DNA from: Kribbella catacumbae DSM 19601
GTDB lineage: Bacteria; Actinomycetota; Actinomycetes; Propionibacteriales; Kribbellaceae
Reading direction: 5' to 3'
Length of the DNA stretch: 64,000 nt
NCBI RefSeq assembly: GCF_000372465.1
Contig: NZ_AQUZ01000004.1
Coordinates: 199,507-263,506, forward strand
The notes below the pieces were generated by a model that was not told the DNA's origin, made no database searches, and saw only the letters and a list, made by a program, of their open reading frames with translations. This document shows, piece after piece, positions 34,256 to 42,497 of the stretch; the first letter of the stretch is position 1, and every line of letters starts with the position of its first letter. The position numbers and the translations under genes were made by a program.

Positions 34256-34268
34256 CCGTTGGTTGACG
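34250..34268. promoter_or_regulatory. Operator 2 of the Clp-N/HTH gene
   Basis: CGTCAACCGTTGGTTGACG repeats the dyad of operator 1 with centres 28 bp apart. It contains the -35 hexamer, so both sites together would fully occlude RNA polymerase. Confidence 0.75.
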
Positions 34269-34367
34269 GACCGCCAGCACTCACGAACCTCACTCTCCTG
34301 CCCGCCTCTACGCTCAGCGTGCTCCGGATCGGGCTGCCTGGGCGGAGTTTATGAGTGGTGGCGGTCC
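34268..34367. repeat. 100-bp intergenic repeat with terminal inverted repeats, family 2, copy A
   Basis: The 16-base ends ggaccgccagcactca and tgagtggtggcggtcc are reverse complements except for one base. An element of exactly the same length with related ends lies at 62437-62536. This copy sits between the Clp-N/HTH promoter and mug and begins at the last base of operator 2. Confidence 0.7.
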
Positions 34368-34396
34368 GGGCCGGGCGGCGAGGCTAGGGTTTTGGG

Positions 34397-34906
34397 GTGC
34401 AGGCATTGGGTGATGTGGTCAGGCCGGGGTTGCGGGTGCTGTTCTGCGGGATCAATCCCGGGTTGATCTCGGCGGAGACCGGGCATCACTTCGCCAGGCC
34501 GGGGAATCGGTTCTGGCCGGCCTTGCACCTGGCGGGATTCACGCCGCGGTTGTTCCGGCCGGATGAGCAGAAGGAACTGCTGGGGCTCGACCTCGGGATC
34601 ACCAACGTGGTCGACCGGCCGTCGGCGCGGGCCGACGAGTTGACCACGGCCGAGCTGATCGCCGGCGGCGAGAACCTGGTCCAGAAGGTGCTCACCTACC
34701 AACCACAGTGGCTCGCGGTGGTCGGCGTCACGGCGTACCGGGACGCCTTCGGGGAGCGGAAGGCGGCGATGGGCGAGCAAGCCAGGCGGATCGGCGCGAC
34801 GAGAGTTTGGATCCTGCCCAACCCCAGCGGCCTCAACGCCCACTACACGCTACCGAAACTCGCAGCCGCCTACGCCGAGCTGGAGAAAGTCAGCGCCGGC
34901 GACTAG
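34397..34906 (+). CDS. mug: G/U mismatch-specific DNA glycosylase
   Basis: 169 residues of the MUG/TDG branch of uracil-DNA glycosylases, which remove uracil or ethenocytosine opposite guanine. Motif 1 is FCGINPGLISAETGHHFARP with the catalytic Asn; motif 2 is LPNPSGLNAHYTLPKLAA. Length is normal. The GTG start has no separate Shine-Dalgarno. It is a lone gene flanked by divergent and convergent neighbours. Confidence 0.95.
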   Translation: MQALGDVVRPGLRVLFCGINPGLISAETGHHFARPGNRFWPALHLAGFTPRLFRPDEQKELLGLDLGITNVVDRPSARADELTTAELIAGGENLVQKVLTYQPQWLAVVGVTAYRDAFGERKAAMGEQARRIGATRVWILPNPSGLNAHYTLPKLAAAYAELEKVSAGD

Positions 34907-34942
34907 CGGGCATCAGGGCAGCACTCGCCAGGCGGGTGATCG

Positions 34943-35875
34943 TCAGGCGAGGGCGTTGCGCAGCGTGCTGATGGCGAGGTTGATCGCGGCCTCGGCGGCA
35001 TTGGTGTCGCGAAGCGCGTCGACCATCACGAAGTCGTGGATGACCCCACCGAACCGGACCGCGGTGACCGCCACGCCAGCCTCGCGGAGCTTGGCCGCAT
35101 ACGCCTCGCCCTCGTCCCGCAGTACGTCGGCTTCGCCGGTGATCACCAGTGCGGTCGGCAATCCGCGGAGCTGCTCGAGGCTCGCGCGCAGCGGCGACGC
35201 GGTGATCTGGTTCCGCTCGGCCTCATCCTTGGTGTACTGATCCCAGAACCACTTCATGCCCTCGCGCTGCAGGAAGTAGCCTTCGGCAAATTCGTGGTAG
35301 GACGCCGTGTCGAACGACGCGTCGGTGACCGGGTAGAACAGCACCTGCTGGTTGAAGGTCACATCCCCGCGCTCCTTCGCGAGCAGCGTCACCGCGGCCG
35401 CCAGGTTGCCACCCACGGAGTCACCCGCGATCGCCAGCCGACTCGCGTCCAGATCGTGTTCCTTGCCGGAAGCAACGATCCAGCGGGCGGCCGCGTAGTT
35501 CTGCTCCAGCGCGATCGGGTACTGCGCCTCCGGCGACCGGTCGTACTCCGGGAAGACCACCGCCGCGCCGGCGCCGACGGCCAGTTCGCGGACCAGCCGG
35601 TCATGGGTGTGCGCGTTGCCGAAGACCCACCCGGCGCCGTGGATGTAGAGCACCACCGGCAGTGGACCCGCAACGCCGGCCGGGCGGACGATCCGGACCT
35701 TGACGTTGCCGTCGGGGACAGTCAGCCATTCCTCGTCGACGGCGAGCTTCGGGTAGTCGGTGGTCTGCACCTCGTCGACGGCCTTGCGACCCTCGTCCGG
35801 CGGCAGCTGGAACAGGAACGGCGGGACGCTGGTGGCGTCGGCGAAAGCTTGGGCGGCAGGCTCCAGAACGGTCAT
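34943..35875 (-). CDS. Hormone-sensitive-lipase-type alpha/beta hydrolase
   Basis: 310 residues. The HSL-family oxyanion motif appears as HGAGW and the nucleophile as GDSVGG (Ser near residue 152), with Asp in ITGEADVLRDEGEAYA and His in GVIHDFVM. These cytoplasmic esterases cut short acyl esters. It is divergent from a TetR gene and two palindromes lie in the shared promoter region, so expression is probably controlled by that regulator. Confidence 0.93.
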   Translation of the reverse strand: MTVLEPAAQAFADATSVPPFLFQLPPDEGRKAVDEVQTTDYPKLAVDEEWLTVPDGNVKVRIVRPAGVAGPLPVVLYIHGAGWVFGNAHTHDRLVRELAVGAGAAVVFPEYDRSPEAQYPIALEQNYAAARWIVASGKEHDLDASRLAIAGDSVGGNLAAAVTLLAKERGDVTFNQQVLFYPVTDASFDTASYHEFAEGYFLQREGMKWFWDQYTKDEAERNQITASPLRASLEQLRGLPTALVITGEADVLRDEGEAYAAKLREAGVAVTAVRFGGVIHDFVMVDALRDTNAAEAAINLAISTLRNALA

Positions 35876-35904
35876 CGAAGGACTCCTCTACAGATCCGGC
35901 GGTG

Positions 35905-35920
35905 GAGAACGAGCGTTCTC
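35905..35920. promoter_or_regulatory. Candidate TetR operator, site 1
   Basis: GAGAACG-AG-CGTTCTC is a perfect dyad between the divergent esterase and TetR genes. Site 2 with the same half-site lies 37 bp away centre to centre. Confidence 0.7.
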
Positions 35921-35941
35921 GACCGATGTCCAGTACTGTAG

Positions 35942-35957
35942 GAGAACGATGGTTCTC
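35942..35957. promoter_or_regulatory. Candidate TetR operator, site 2
   Basis: GAGAAC-GATG-GTTCTC shares the GAGAAC half-site of the site at 35905-35920. It lies 30 bp before the regulator start codon and contains a rejected upstream ATG. Confidence 0.7.
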
Positions 35958-35987
35958 ACCGCAACCCCGACCCCGGAGGAAGGGCCT

Positions 35988-36560
35988 ATGACGATCGACA
36001 CAGCGACCGCCCAGCAGCAGGTGCTGGCCGCGGCGGACGCGCTCTTCTACGAGCGCGGCGTGCAGGCGGTCGGGATGGACGCCATCCGGAACGCGTCCGG
36101 CGTCTCGCTGAAGCGGCTCTACCAGCTCTTCCCGTCCAAGGACCACCTGATCGAGGCCTACCTGGACAAGCGAGACCTGCAGTGGAAAACGATGCTCGCC
36201 GAGCACGTGGAAGCCGCGACCGACCCGCGCGAGCGGATCCTGGCGGTGTTCGACTTCCTGCACACCTGGTTCATGGAGAAGACCTTCCGCGGCTGCGCCT
36301 TCATCAACTCCTTCGGCGAGCTCGGCACCGTCTCACCCCAGGTCGCCGAGCTGGCGCGGCGGCACAAGACAGGCTTCAACCACGCGCTCAAGGAGCTGGC
36401 AGCAGCAGCCGGTGCGCCGGATCCGCAGCGCCTCGCGGACTACCTGATCCTGCTCAGCGAAGGCGCCATCACCACCTCGGCCTTCACCGAATCGGCCGTC
36501 CCGGCGACCCGCGCCCGCGAGGCCGCTCAACTCCTGATGGCGGCCACCTTGCCCGCCTGA
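35988..36560 (+). CDS. TetR-family regulator of the divergent esterase
   Basis: 190 residues from ATG 35988, preceded by GGAGGAAGG; an in-frame ATG at 35949 is rejected because it lies within an operator. The HTH is LAAADALFYERGVQAVGMDA, IRNASGVSLKRLYQLFPSKD. The C-terminal domain has FRGCAFINSFGELG, common in regulators of hydrolases and dehydrogenases. Divergent organisation with two operators predicts control of both genes. Confidence 0.92.
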   Translation: MTIDTATAQQQVLAAADALFYERGVQAVGMDAIRNASGVSLKRLYQLFPSKDHLIEAYLDKRDLQWKTMLAEHVEAATDPRERILAVFDFLHTWFMEKTFRGCAFINSFGELGTVSPQVAELARRHKTGFNHALKELAAAAGAPDPQRLADYLILLSEGAITTSAFTESAVPATRAREAAQLLMAATLPA

Positions 36561-36585
36561 CACCGGCAGTCGGCAAGATGTGGGG

Positions 36586-39500
36586 ATGCGAGCGAGAGAA
36601 CTGCTGAAGGCCCTCGATCGACTCCCGTACGGCGAACGCGTCCGCCTGATCGCCGTGGAGGCTCGTCGCACCCCCGAGCTGAAAGCCCTGATCGCCGAAC
36701 TGGACAACGGCGACGCCTTCGCACGGACCGTCGGCCTCCAGCTCGCGCAGATCGGCGGCGACGTCGAGCACCTCACCAAACTCCTCAGCGACCCCGTGCT
36801 CCAGTGGCGCGCCTTAGCCGCCGTCGGCCGCGGCGTACCGGTTCCTGATGACGCACTCCAGGCCCTGTACTCCGATGCGCCTGCCGCGCTACGCACCCGC
36901 ATCCTCGGTGTCATCCGGCGCACCCGGCGACACGGGCTCGCCGCCCGCCTGATCGACGAGCAGCGAGAGCGTTGGGGTGATCACGCAGCCGCCAGCATGC
37001 TCAGCAGCACCGACCGGGCCACGGTCGAACGCTTGCTGCCAGACCTCGCGTACTCGCTGTCCAGCGGCGAGTGGTGGCGCCTGGGTGCGCGCCACCCGGA
37101 AGCGGTACTCGACTACGCCTTCCGCACTCTGCCGGGCGACGCCGACCGGAGCGAGTGGTGGGAGAGCGTCGCGTACGGCGCCATCGAGGCGATCGACCTC
37201 TACCCCGAGCGCGTTCTGGAGCTGATCAAGGCGGCGCTCCCCCAGCACGATCTGCCCTGGGCTGTGGTCCGCGTCCTCGGGCAGCTGGCCGAGCTCGATC
37301 CGGCCGGTCTGCTGGCGATCCTGCTCGCACCGGATCGCGCCTCGACGATCCACCGAGCACTCACTCCCGCGCTCCGGCGACGGTTGCACCGGTTCGCCGA
37401 CGAGGACCTGATCGCGCTCGGACGCACTCTCTGGCCGAAGGTCGAAGGACTGCTGTCCGATCTCCCACCCTCCCGGCGGGCGACGATCTTCGAGGCGGTG
37501 ACCGCCGAGGTCGATCTCGGCCAGACGATCCTCCACGAGGAGCTGCTCGCAGTACTGCCGCGAGCCGTCCGGCACGTGCATGCCCGGCGGATGCTCACGC
37601 TCCCGAAGGTCAGCGAGAACCTCAACCTCCGCTGGCAACTCACCGCTCATCTCCCTTACAACGAGGCCTTTGCCCTCCTCGAGCCTGAAGTCGGCCGGGC
37701 CGACGCGGACGACCGGGCAGCCGTCTATCGAGCCGTCATCGCGAGCGCCGGCCATGAACGCCAGCCGGCGCAGGTCGCGCAAGTGCTGACCTGGGCCACC
37801 AGGGTCCGCAACGACCAGGACCCCGTCCGGCAATCAGTGCTGACCACGGCCGCCTACTTGCCGCCGTCTCTGCTGACGGACGAGCACGTCGGCGCCCTCC
37901 AGATCCTGCTGACGGATGCGCTCGAAGCCCGCGACGCGTCCTGGGCTACCCGCTCGGCCCTCAACCAGCTCGCCGAGACCGCCGTCCGACAAGGGGCCAT
38001 GGGCAACCACTTGGCCTTGCTCGACTGGGGTCTGCAGGCGCACGCGCGACTGACCGAGAACACTGGCACCGTCAGCCTGTACGGACTCATCGACGGACTC
38101 CCCCGCGGTCGTGAAGTCGCTGTCTACGAAGCACTGCGCCCGTCCGTCGATGCCGCGGCCAAGCGCCGGGAGTTCGACCTCGCCTTCGCGATCGCCGCGG
38201 CGTTCGGTCGCCGCGGCTGGACCAACGAGCACCTGCACGAGGTAATCGAACAGGCCGTCTGGTCGAACCAGGAGTACACGGTCGACCGCGCCGCCCGGCT
38301 CTGGCTCGAACCACCCGCGACTCGTTCAGCACGGGCCGGCCTGATCATCGGCCGCGAGGTCGGCATGGCTCGCTGGGACTCCGTCTGGACGGCCGTCACG
38401 GAGGTTCGCAGCGATCTCCTCGACCGCGTCCTCGCCAAGCCGAATCGCATCCGCCGATTCGACCGCAACCACCCCGCCTGGCAGGTCTCCGGCGTCGCGC
38501 TCCGCCGCTGGCTCCCCCGCCAGCACAGCCGGTACGCCGAACTGGTGACTGCCGCCGCCAACGACTCGCGGATGCCGGAGTGGGCTCGCGCGAGAGCTGT
38601 CTCGACACTGGGCCACGTGCCCGGCATCGGTCGCGCTGCTGTCGAGCCGTTCCTCGCCAGCGAGCTGGTGATCTTGCAGGAGGCGGCTCTTGGCGCGCTG
38701 GTCTGGACCGACCAGCCGGAACTCGTACTGCCGGTTCTGCTGAGCCACGGTGGTGACGACCGGGCCCGGGTCGCCCTGTACTCGGCCAGCCGGGCTGCAC
38801 GGTTCGTCAGGCCGAGCCTGCTGGCCCAGACGTTCCGGCCGGTGCTCGTGGGCGAACGGATGAAGGTGACGTCTCGCAAGGAGGCGGCGCGGCTCCTCGG
38901 AGTACTGCGTGCTCCGGGGGCGAGCGAAGTACTGGCTGAGGCCTGGGCTGGTGCGCATCGGGATGTGCGGGCGGCGATCACTAGTGCGGCTTCGCAGCAT
39001 CTACTGCATGAGCTGGCCAGTTGGGCGCTGCTGCAGGAGGCTGTGCACGACTCGGCTGCTACTGCGACCGTCTTGGTCCAGCGGTCGCCTATGAGCATGG
39101 CTTCGCAGTACCGGTCGCGGTACGCCGACCTGCTGATCGCAGTGACCAACAGGCCTGAGCCGGAGGTCGTGCGGCTCGCTCTGCTGTCGCTGTCGAAGTG
39201 GGCTCGCTACAGCCCAGCCGCTACGCCGGTGTGCGCCGGCTTCATCACCGACCTCTCCATCCGCAACGCCACCTGGAGCGACGCAACCACTGCGCTCGTC
39301 GCCATCACCGCAACCGATCCGGCTGCTGGGTTGGAAGAGGTGGTGTCGGCCGTCCAGCTGCTAGTCCGGCTGGAGAGCAACCCCGACGTGCCCAATGCGA
39401 CAGCCGACCGGGATCACCCTGCCCGCCAGCGGCTGCGCATCGTCGTCGGGCGACTCGCCGCCGCCTTCAGCTCCAGGAACACTGAGGCACGGCAGTCGCT

Positions 39501-39906
39501 GCTCCGCGTCGCCGACGAGCTGACCGAGCCGGAGTACCTGGCGTTGCGTCTCCGCCTGCTGATCCATGCGCTGCAGTGGAACGCGCCGTTCGAGGAGCTG
39601 ACCGCGGTGGCCGACCTCCTCGCCGACCGCCCGCTTGCGGCGGCCTCCGCAGTGGACCAGATCAGCCTGCGAATGACCAACGCCCAGGCTCAGTGGACCC
39701 CGGCCGACGTACTCGACCCCGCCACCCGTCTCGCCGCTACTGGCCGTCCTGTCGACGGGTTGATCGCACTCACGCTGACAGCAGTCGCTACTGGCCGCGC
39801 CGGCTGGTCGCCATCGTGGCGCGCATTGCTGATCGACCTCCGCAATCACCCGGCGGCCGACGTACGGCATACGGCCTTGGAAGTGATGACGGCGCCGGAG
39901 GGCTAG
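36586..39906 (+). CDS. Large HEAT-like alpha-solenoid protein
   Basis: About 1106 residues (ATG 36586; GTG 36580 possible). The sequence is almost wholly paired amphipathic helices with Leu/Ala/Arg, for example LRTRILGVIRRTRRHGLAAR, ARAVSTLGHVPGIGRAAVEP, EPEVVRLALLSLSKWARY and DVRHTALEVM. That is the pattern of HEAT/ARM repeats, about twenty or more. No enzymatic motif, signal peptide or membrane span was found. Such solenoids act as protein scaffolds. It stands alone, and its stop overlaps the convergent LigD-like gene by 4 nt. Confidence 0.8.
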   Translation: MRARELLKALDRLPYGERVRLIAVEARRTPELKALIAELDNGDAFARTVGLQLAQIGGDVEHLTKLLSDPVLQWRALAAVGRGVPVPDDALQALYSDAPAALRTRILGVIRRTRRHGLAARLIDEQRERWGDHAAASMLSSTDRATVERLLPDLAYSLSSGEWWRLGARHPEAVLDYAFRTLPGDADRSEWWESVAYGAIEAIDLYPERVLELIKAALPQHDLPWAVVRVLGQLAELDPAGLLAILLAPDRASTIHRALTPALRRRLHRFADEDLIALGRTLWPKVEGLLSDLPPSRRATIFEAVTAEVDLGQTILHEELLAVLPRAVRHVHARRMLTLPKVSENLNLRWQLTAHLPYNEAFALLEPEVGRADADDRAAVYRAVIASAGHERQPAQVAQVLTWATRVRNDQDPVRQSVLTTAAYLPPSLLTDEHVGALQILLTDALEARDASWATRSALNQLAETAVRQGAMGNHLALLDWGLQAHARLTENTGTVSLYGLIDGLPRGREVAVYEALRPSVDAAAKRREFDLAFAIAAAFGRRGWTNEHLHEVIEQAVWSNQEYTVDRAARLWLEPPATRSARAGLIIGREVGMARWDSVWTAVTEVRSDLLDRVLAKPNRIRRFDRNHPAWQVSGVALRRWLPRQHSRYAELVTAAANDSRMPEWARARAVSTLGHVPGIGRAAVEPFLASELVILQEAALGALVWTDQPELVLPVLLSHGGDDRARVALYSASRAARFVRPSLLAQTFRPVLVGERMKVTSRKEAARLLGVLRAPGASEVLAEAWAGAHRDVRAAITSAASQHLLHELASWALLQEAVHDSAATATVLVQRSPMSMASQYRSRYADLLIAVTNRPEPEVVRLALLSLSKWARYSPAATPVCAGFITDLSIRNATWSDATTALVAITATDPAAGLEEVVSAVQLLVRLESNPDVPNATADRDHPARQRLRIVVGRLAAAFSSRNTEARQSLLRVADELTEPEYLALRLRLLIHALQWNAPFEELTAVADLLADRPLAAASAVDQISLRMTNAQAQWTPADVLDPATRLAATGRPVDGLIALTLTAVATGRAGWSPSWRALLIDLRNHPAADVRHTALEVMTAPEG

Positions 39907-40871
39907 GCGTCTTCGGCAGCTTTTCGGGCGGCTGCTTTGCGGCGTTTGCCTTCGTGCATGGCTACGACGCGGGCGATCGGGATCTCGTTGCCTTCCGCGA
40001 TCAGGTCGGGCGGGAGGGTTTGTGGTGCGGGGAGTTGTTCTGCCCAGGGCGTGGCCAGCAGGTCGGGGGCTGTGTGCACGGTGAAGTCTCTGGGGGTGAC
40101 CTGCTCGAGGTCGGCCCAGCCGACGGGGAACGACACCGTGGCGCCCGGGCGGATGCGCGGGCTGTAGGCCGCGACGACGGTGGCGCCGCCGGCTCGGGTG
40201 GAGTCGACGAAGACCTTTCCGTGGCGTTCTTCCTTCACGTACGCCGTGGTCGCGAGCGCCGGATCGATCTTGGCGGATCGGGCGGCGATCGCGCGCGTCG
40301 CTGCGGCGGCGTCCTCGATGCTCGCGCTGTCATCGATCGGCACGTAGACGTGGACGCCCTTGGCGCCGCTCGTCTTGACCGCGCCGTCCAGACCGAGCTC
40401 ACTCAACGCCTGCCGAACCAGAAGCGCCGCCTGCACCGCCAGCGCGAAGGTCTCGTCACCCTCTGGCGGATCCAGGTCAAGCACCAGATGCGTCACCCGA
40501 TCCGGCCGATCGACGCGGAACAACGTCGGGTGATACTCGACCGCACGCTGGTTCCCGAACCACAGCAGCGTCCGCCGGTCGTCGCAGACGGCGTACGAGA
40601 CCTCCCGCTTGGAGGCCTCCGCCCACATCTTCTCCGTACGCACCCACTCCGGCGTGTACTTCGGAACGTTCTTCTGCATAAACGGATCCTGACCCGGCCG
40701 AACTCGAATCACCGACAACGGCCGCTCCCGCAACCCCGGCAGCATCAGCTCGCGCACCGCGTCGAGATAATCAATCAGATCCCGCTTAGTCGCCTCGGCG
40801 CCATCGAACAACGGCTGCCCCAGGTTGGTCAGCGGCACCCCATCACGCGTCTCATCCGGCTTGCTCGCCAT
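39903..40871 (-). CDS. Stand-alone LigD-type polymerase domain (archaeo-eukaryotic primase fold)
   Basis: 322 residues covering only the LigD polymerase module used in non-homologous end joining: QPLFDGAEATKRDLIDYLDA at the N-terminus, THLVLDLDPPEG with the metal-binding DxD, KTSGAKGVHVYVPID, and the late VDSTRAGGATVVAAYSPR and PVGWADLEQVTP. There is no ligase or phosphoesterase domain, and no Ku gene nearby. Actinobacteria often encode several such separate primase-polymerases for gap filling. Confidence 0.93.
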   Translation of the reverse strand: MASKPDETRDGVPLTNLGQPLFDGAEATKRDLIDYLDAVRELMLPGLRERPLSVIRVRPGQDPFMQKNVPKYTPEWVRTEKMWAEASKREVSYAVCDDRRTLLWFGNQRAVEYHPTLFRVDRPDRVTHLVLDLDPPEGDETFALAVQAALLVRQALSELGLDGAVKTSGAKGVHVYVPIDDSASIEDAAAATRAIAARSAKIDPALATTAYVKEERHGKVFVDSTRAGGATVVAAYSPRIRPGATVSFPVGWADLEQVTPRDFTVHTAPDLLATPWAEQLPAPQTLPPDLIAEGNEIPIARVVAMHEGKRRKAAARKAAEDA

Positions 40872-41012
40872 GACAGGAGACTACGGGGTCGTATGGTCAG
40901 GCTGCGGTCGCCGCGTTGGGCCGGACCGGCCAGCGGGATCAACGTAGACAGGTGGAGCCGCGATGGCCCATGTGGGGCTGGACCACGTCCGGCGAGCTGC
41001 TTGCTGCTTGGC

Positions 41013-41870
41013 TCAGGGTTGGGCGACGACGGTGACCGTTACCGTTGCGCCAGGCGTCAGCATCGTGCCTGGCGATGGGGAGACGGCGAGGGTGTCACCG
41101 GGTGTGTGGCCTGGGGAGTTCTTGGCCTGGATGTTGGGTTTCAGGCCTAGTGCGGTGAGCCACTCCGCGTATTGCTCGCCGGAACGGACCGCTTGGTTTG
41201 GTGCATTGAACTGGGGCTCCGGCACGCCGACCTTGTCTGGAACGATCGTGATCCGCTCGAGGATGCGGCCGACCTCACCGGCGTTCGTGGAGGACTCCGC
41301 CTGGAACGCTACGTCGAGAGACGGAATGAACACCGCGCCTGAACAGACCGTGACGCGGTTGAGCGAGTCGACCATGCAGCGTGTCCGCTGACGCTCGGCT
41401 CGCACGCCGTCGATCTGGAAGGCCTCGTCGGCCTGGAAGCCGATTGGCTTGCCGCTACGCACCAGTACGCTCTCGACACCGCTGGGGTAAGGCGTCTTAC
41501 AGAGGCCCTGGGCGCCCGCGTCGATGATGACCGTGTCCTTCTGCGGCGTCCCACAGAGGAGCTGGTTCCTGGCCCATTGCTCGGGCACGGCGACGGAGGC
41601 GTGCCCGATGCCCACCAGTCGCGTCGCGGCAGGCACCGGCGGTGTCGAGGCGGCCGGCGGTGCGGGGTTCGTAAAGCTCGGGCCGCCTGCGAGCAGCATC
41701 GTCCCGCCCACCGCCACTGCTGCGGCTGCCATGCCGACAGCCGAGAGTGCCGCTGCTCGCCGACGACGGCGGCGCGCAGCGCCTGCGCGGATCGCGTCGA
41801 TCGGTGGTGGCCCGACGTTGGTCCGCTCCCCAGCGCGTTCGAGGAGTTCGGTCAGCTTTGATTCGATCAT
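41013..41870 (-). CDS. Membrane protein with C-terminal PASTA domain, partner of the sigma factor
   Basis: 285 residues. A short cytoplasmic N-terminus with an Arg-rich patch (AARRRRRRAAALSAVG) precedes one transmembrane helix at about 40-62, then an extracellular domain with several Cys, then a PASTA-like module at about 215-285 (LGLKPNIQAKNSPGHTPGD, VSPSPGTMLTPGATVTVTV). Its ATG overlaps the stop of the sigma-factor gene (ATGA). It probably acts as anti-sigma or co-sensor, with PASTA possibly sensing cell-wall material; no zinc-binding anti-sigma motif is seen. Confidence 0.82.
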   Translation of the reverse strand: MIESKLTELLERAGERTNVGPPPIDAIRAGAARRRRRRAAALSAVGMAAAAVAVGGTMLLAGGPSFTNPAPPAASTPPVPAATRLVGIGHASVAVPEQWARNQLLCGTPQKDTVIIDAGAQGLCKTPYPSGVESVLVRSGKPIGFQADEAFQIDGVRAERQRTRCMVDSLNRVTVCSGAVFIPSLDVAFQAESSTNAGEVGRILERITIVPDKVGVPEPQFNAPNQAVRSGEQYAEWLTALGLKPNIQAKNSPGHTPGDTLAVSPSPGTMLTPGATVTVTVVAQP

Positions 41871-42367
41871 GATGTTCCTCGCCGTTCTGCCAGGCCTGGG
41901 TCTTCCGCTAGCGCCTTCACGGCTCGGGACAGTCGGCTCTTCACTGTTCCGACAGCGACGCCGAGCACGGAGGCGATCTGCGGGTCGGCCAGGTGGGCGT
42001 AGTAGCGCAGCACCACCGCGGTGCGCTGATCGGTGCCCAGCCGGTCAAGCGCACGCATCATCGCGTCGGTGTCGTCAACGCCGGTGGTCTCATCTCGGCC
42101 GGCCAGCTCGGGCAGATCCGATACTGGCTTCTCGCCGGTCCAGCGGCGGCGACGTGCGGAAATGAAGACGTTGATCAAGACTCGGTGCACGTAGGCGTCC
42201 CGGTGGTCGGCGTCGCGTACCTTGCCCCACTTCACCAGGCATCGTTCGAGGGTCGTCTGCACGAGGTCCTCGGCCTCGGGGCGCGTGCACCCCAGGAGCA
42301 CCGCGGAGCGCACCAGGCCGGGCCAGCGCGCGGCAACGTACTCGCTAAAGTCCGAGTTCCCGGCCAT
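41867..42367 (-). CDS. ECF sigma factor, SigE family
   Basis: 166 residues: region 2 (FSEYVAARWPGLVRSAVLLG, EAEDLVQTTLERCLVKW) and region 4 (RALDRLGTDQRTAVVLRYYA, ASVLGVAVGTVKSRLSRAV). This is the small SigE-family type abundant in Streptomyces and relatives. It is translationally coupled with the membrane PASTA protein, which is likely its regulator. The promoter was not identified. Confidence 0.93.
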   Translation of the reverse strand: MAGNSDFSEYVAARWPGLVRSAVLLGCTRPEAEDLVQTTLERCLVKWGKVRDADHRDAYVHRVLINVFISARRRRWTGEKPVSDLPELAGRDETTGVDDTDAMMRALDRLGTDQRTAVVLRYYAHLADPQIASVLGVAVGTVKSRLSRAVKALAEDPGLAERRGTS

Positions 42368-42497
42368 CTCTCACCCAGTTCCCCTCAAGAGCCCCTCACC
42401 CGTAGAGACAGGCTGACAGCACCCAAAGGTTCCGCCAGTCGGCAACAGCCTGAAGGACCCCGAAGAAAGGAAGGACAGGGGGCCGAGGTGAAGTCTG

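Noticed and set aside
36580..39906. Bacterial defence system around the HEAT-like protein
   Set aside because: No nuclease, STAND ATPase or TIR partner is adjacent; the neighbours are an esterase/TetR pair and a LigD-type domain.
34397..40871. DNA repair island made of mug and LigD-type gene
   Set aside because: They are 5 kb apart, in different orientations and separated by unrelated genes, so no functional unit is indicated.
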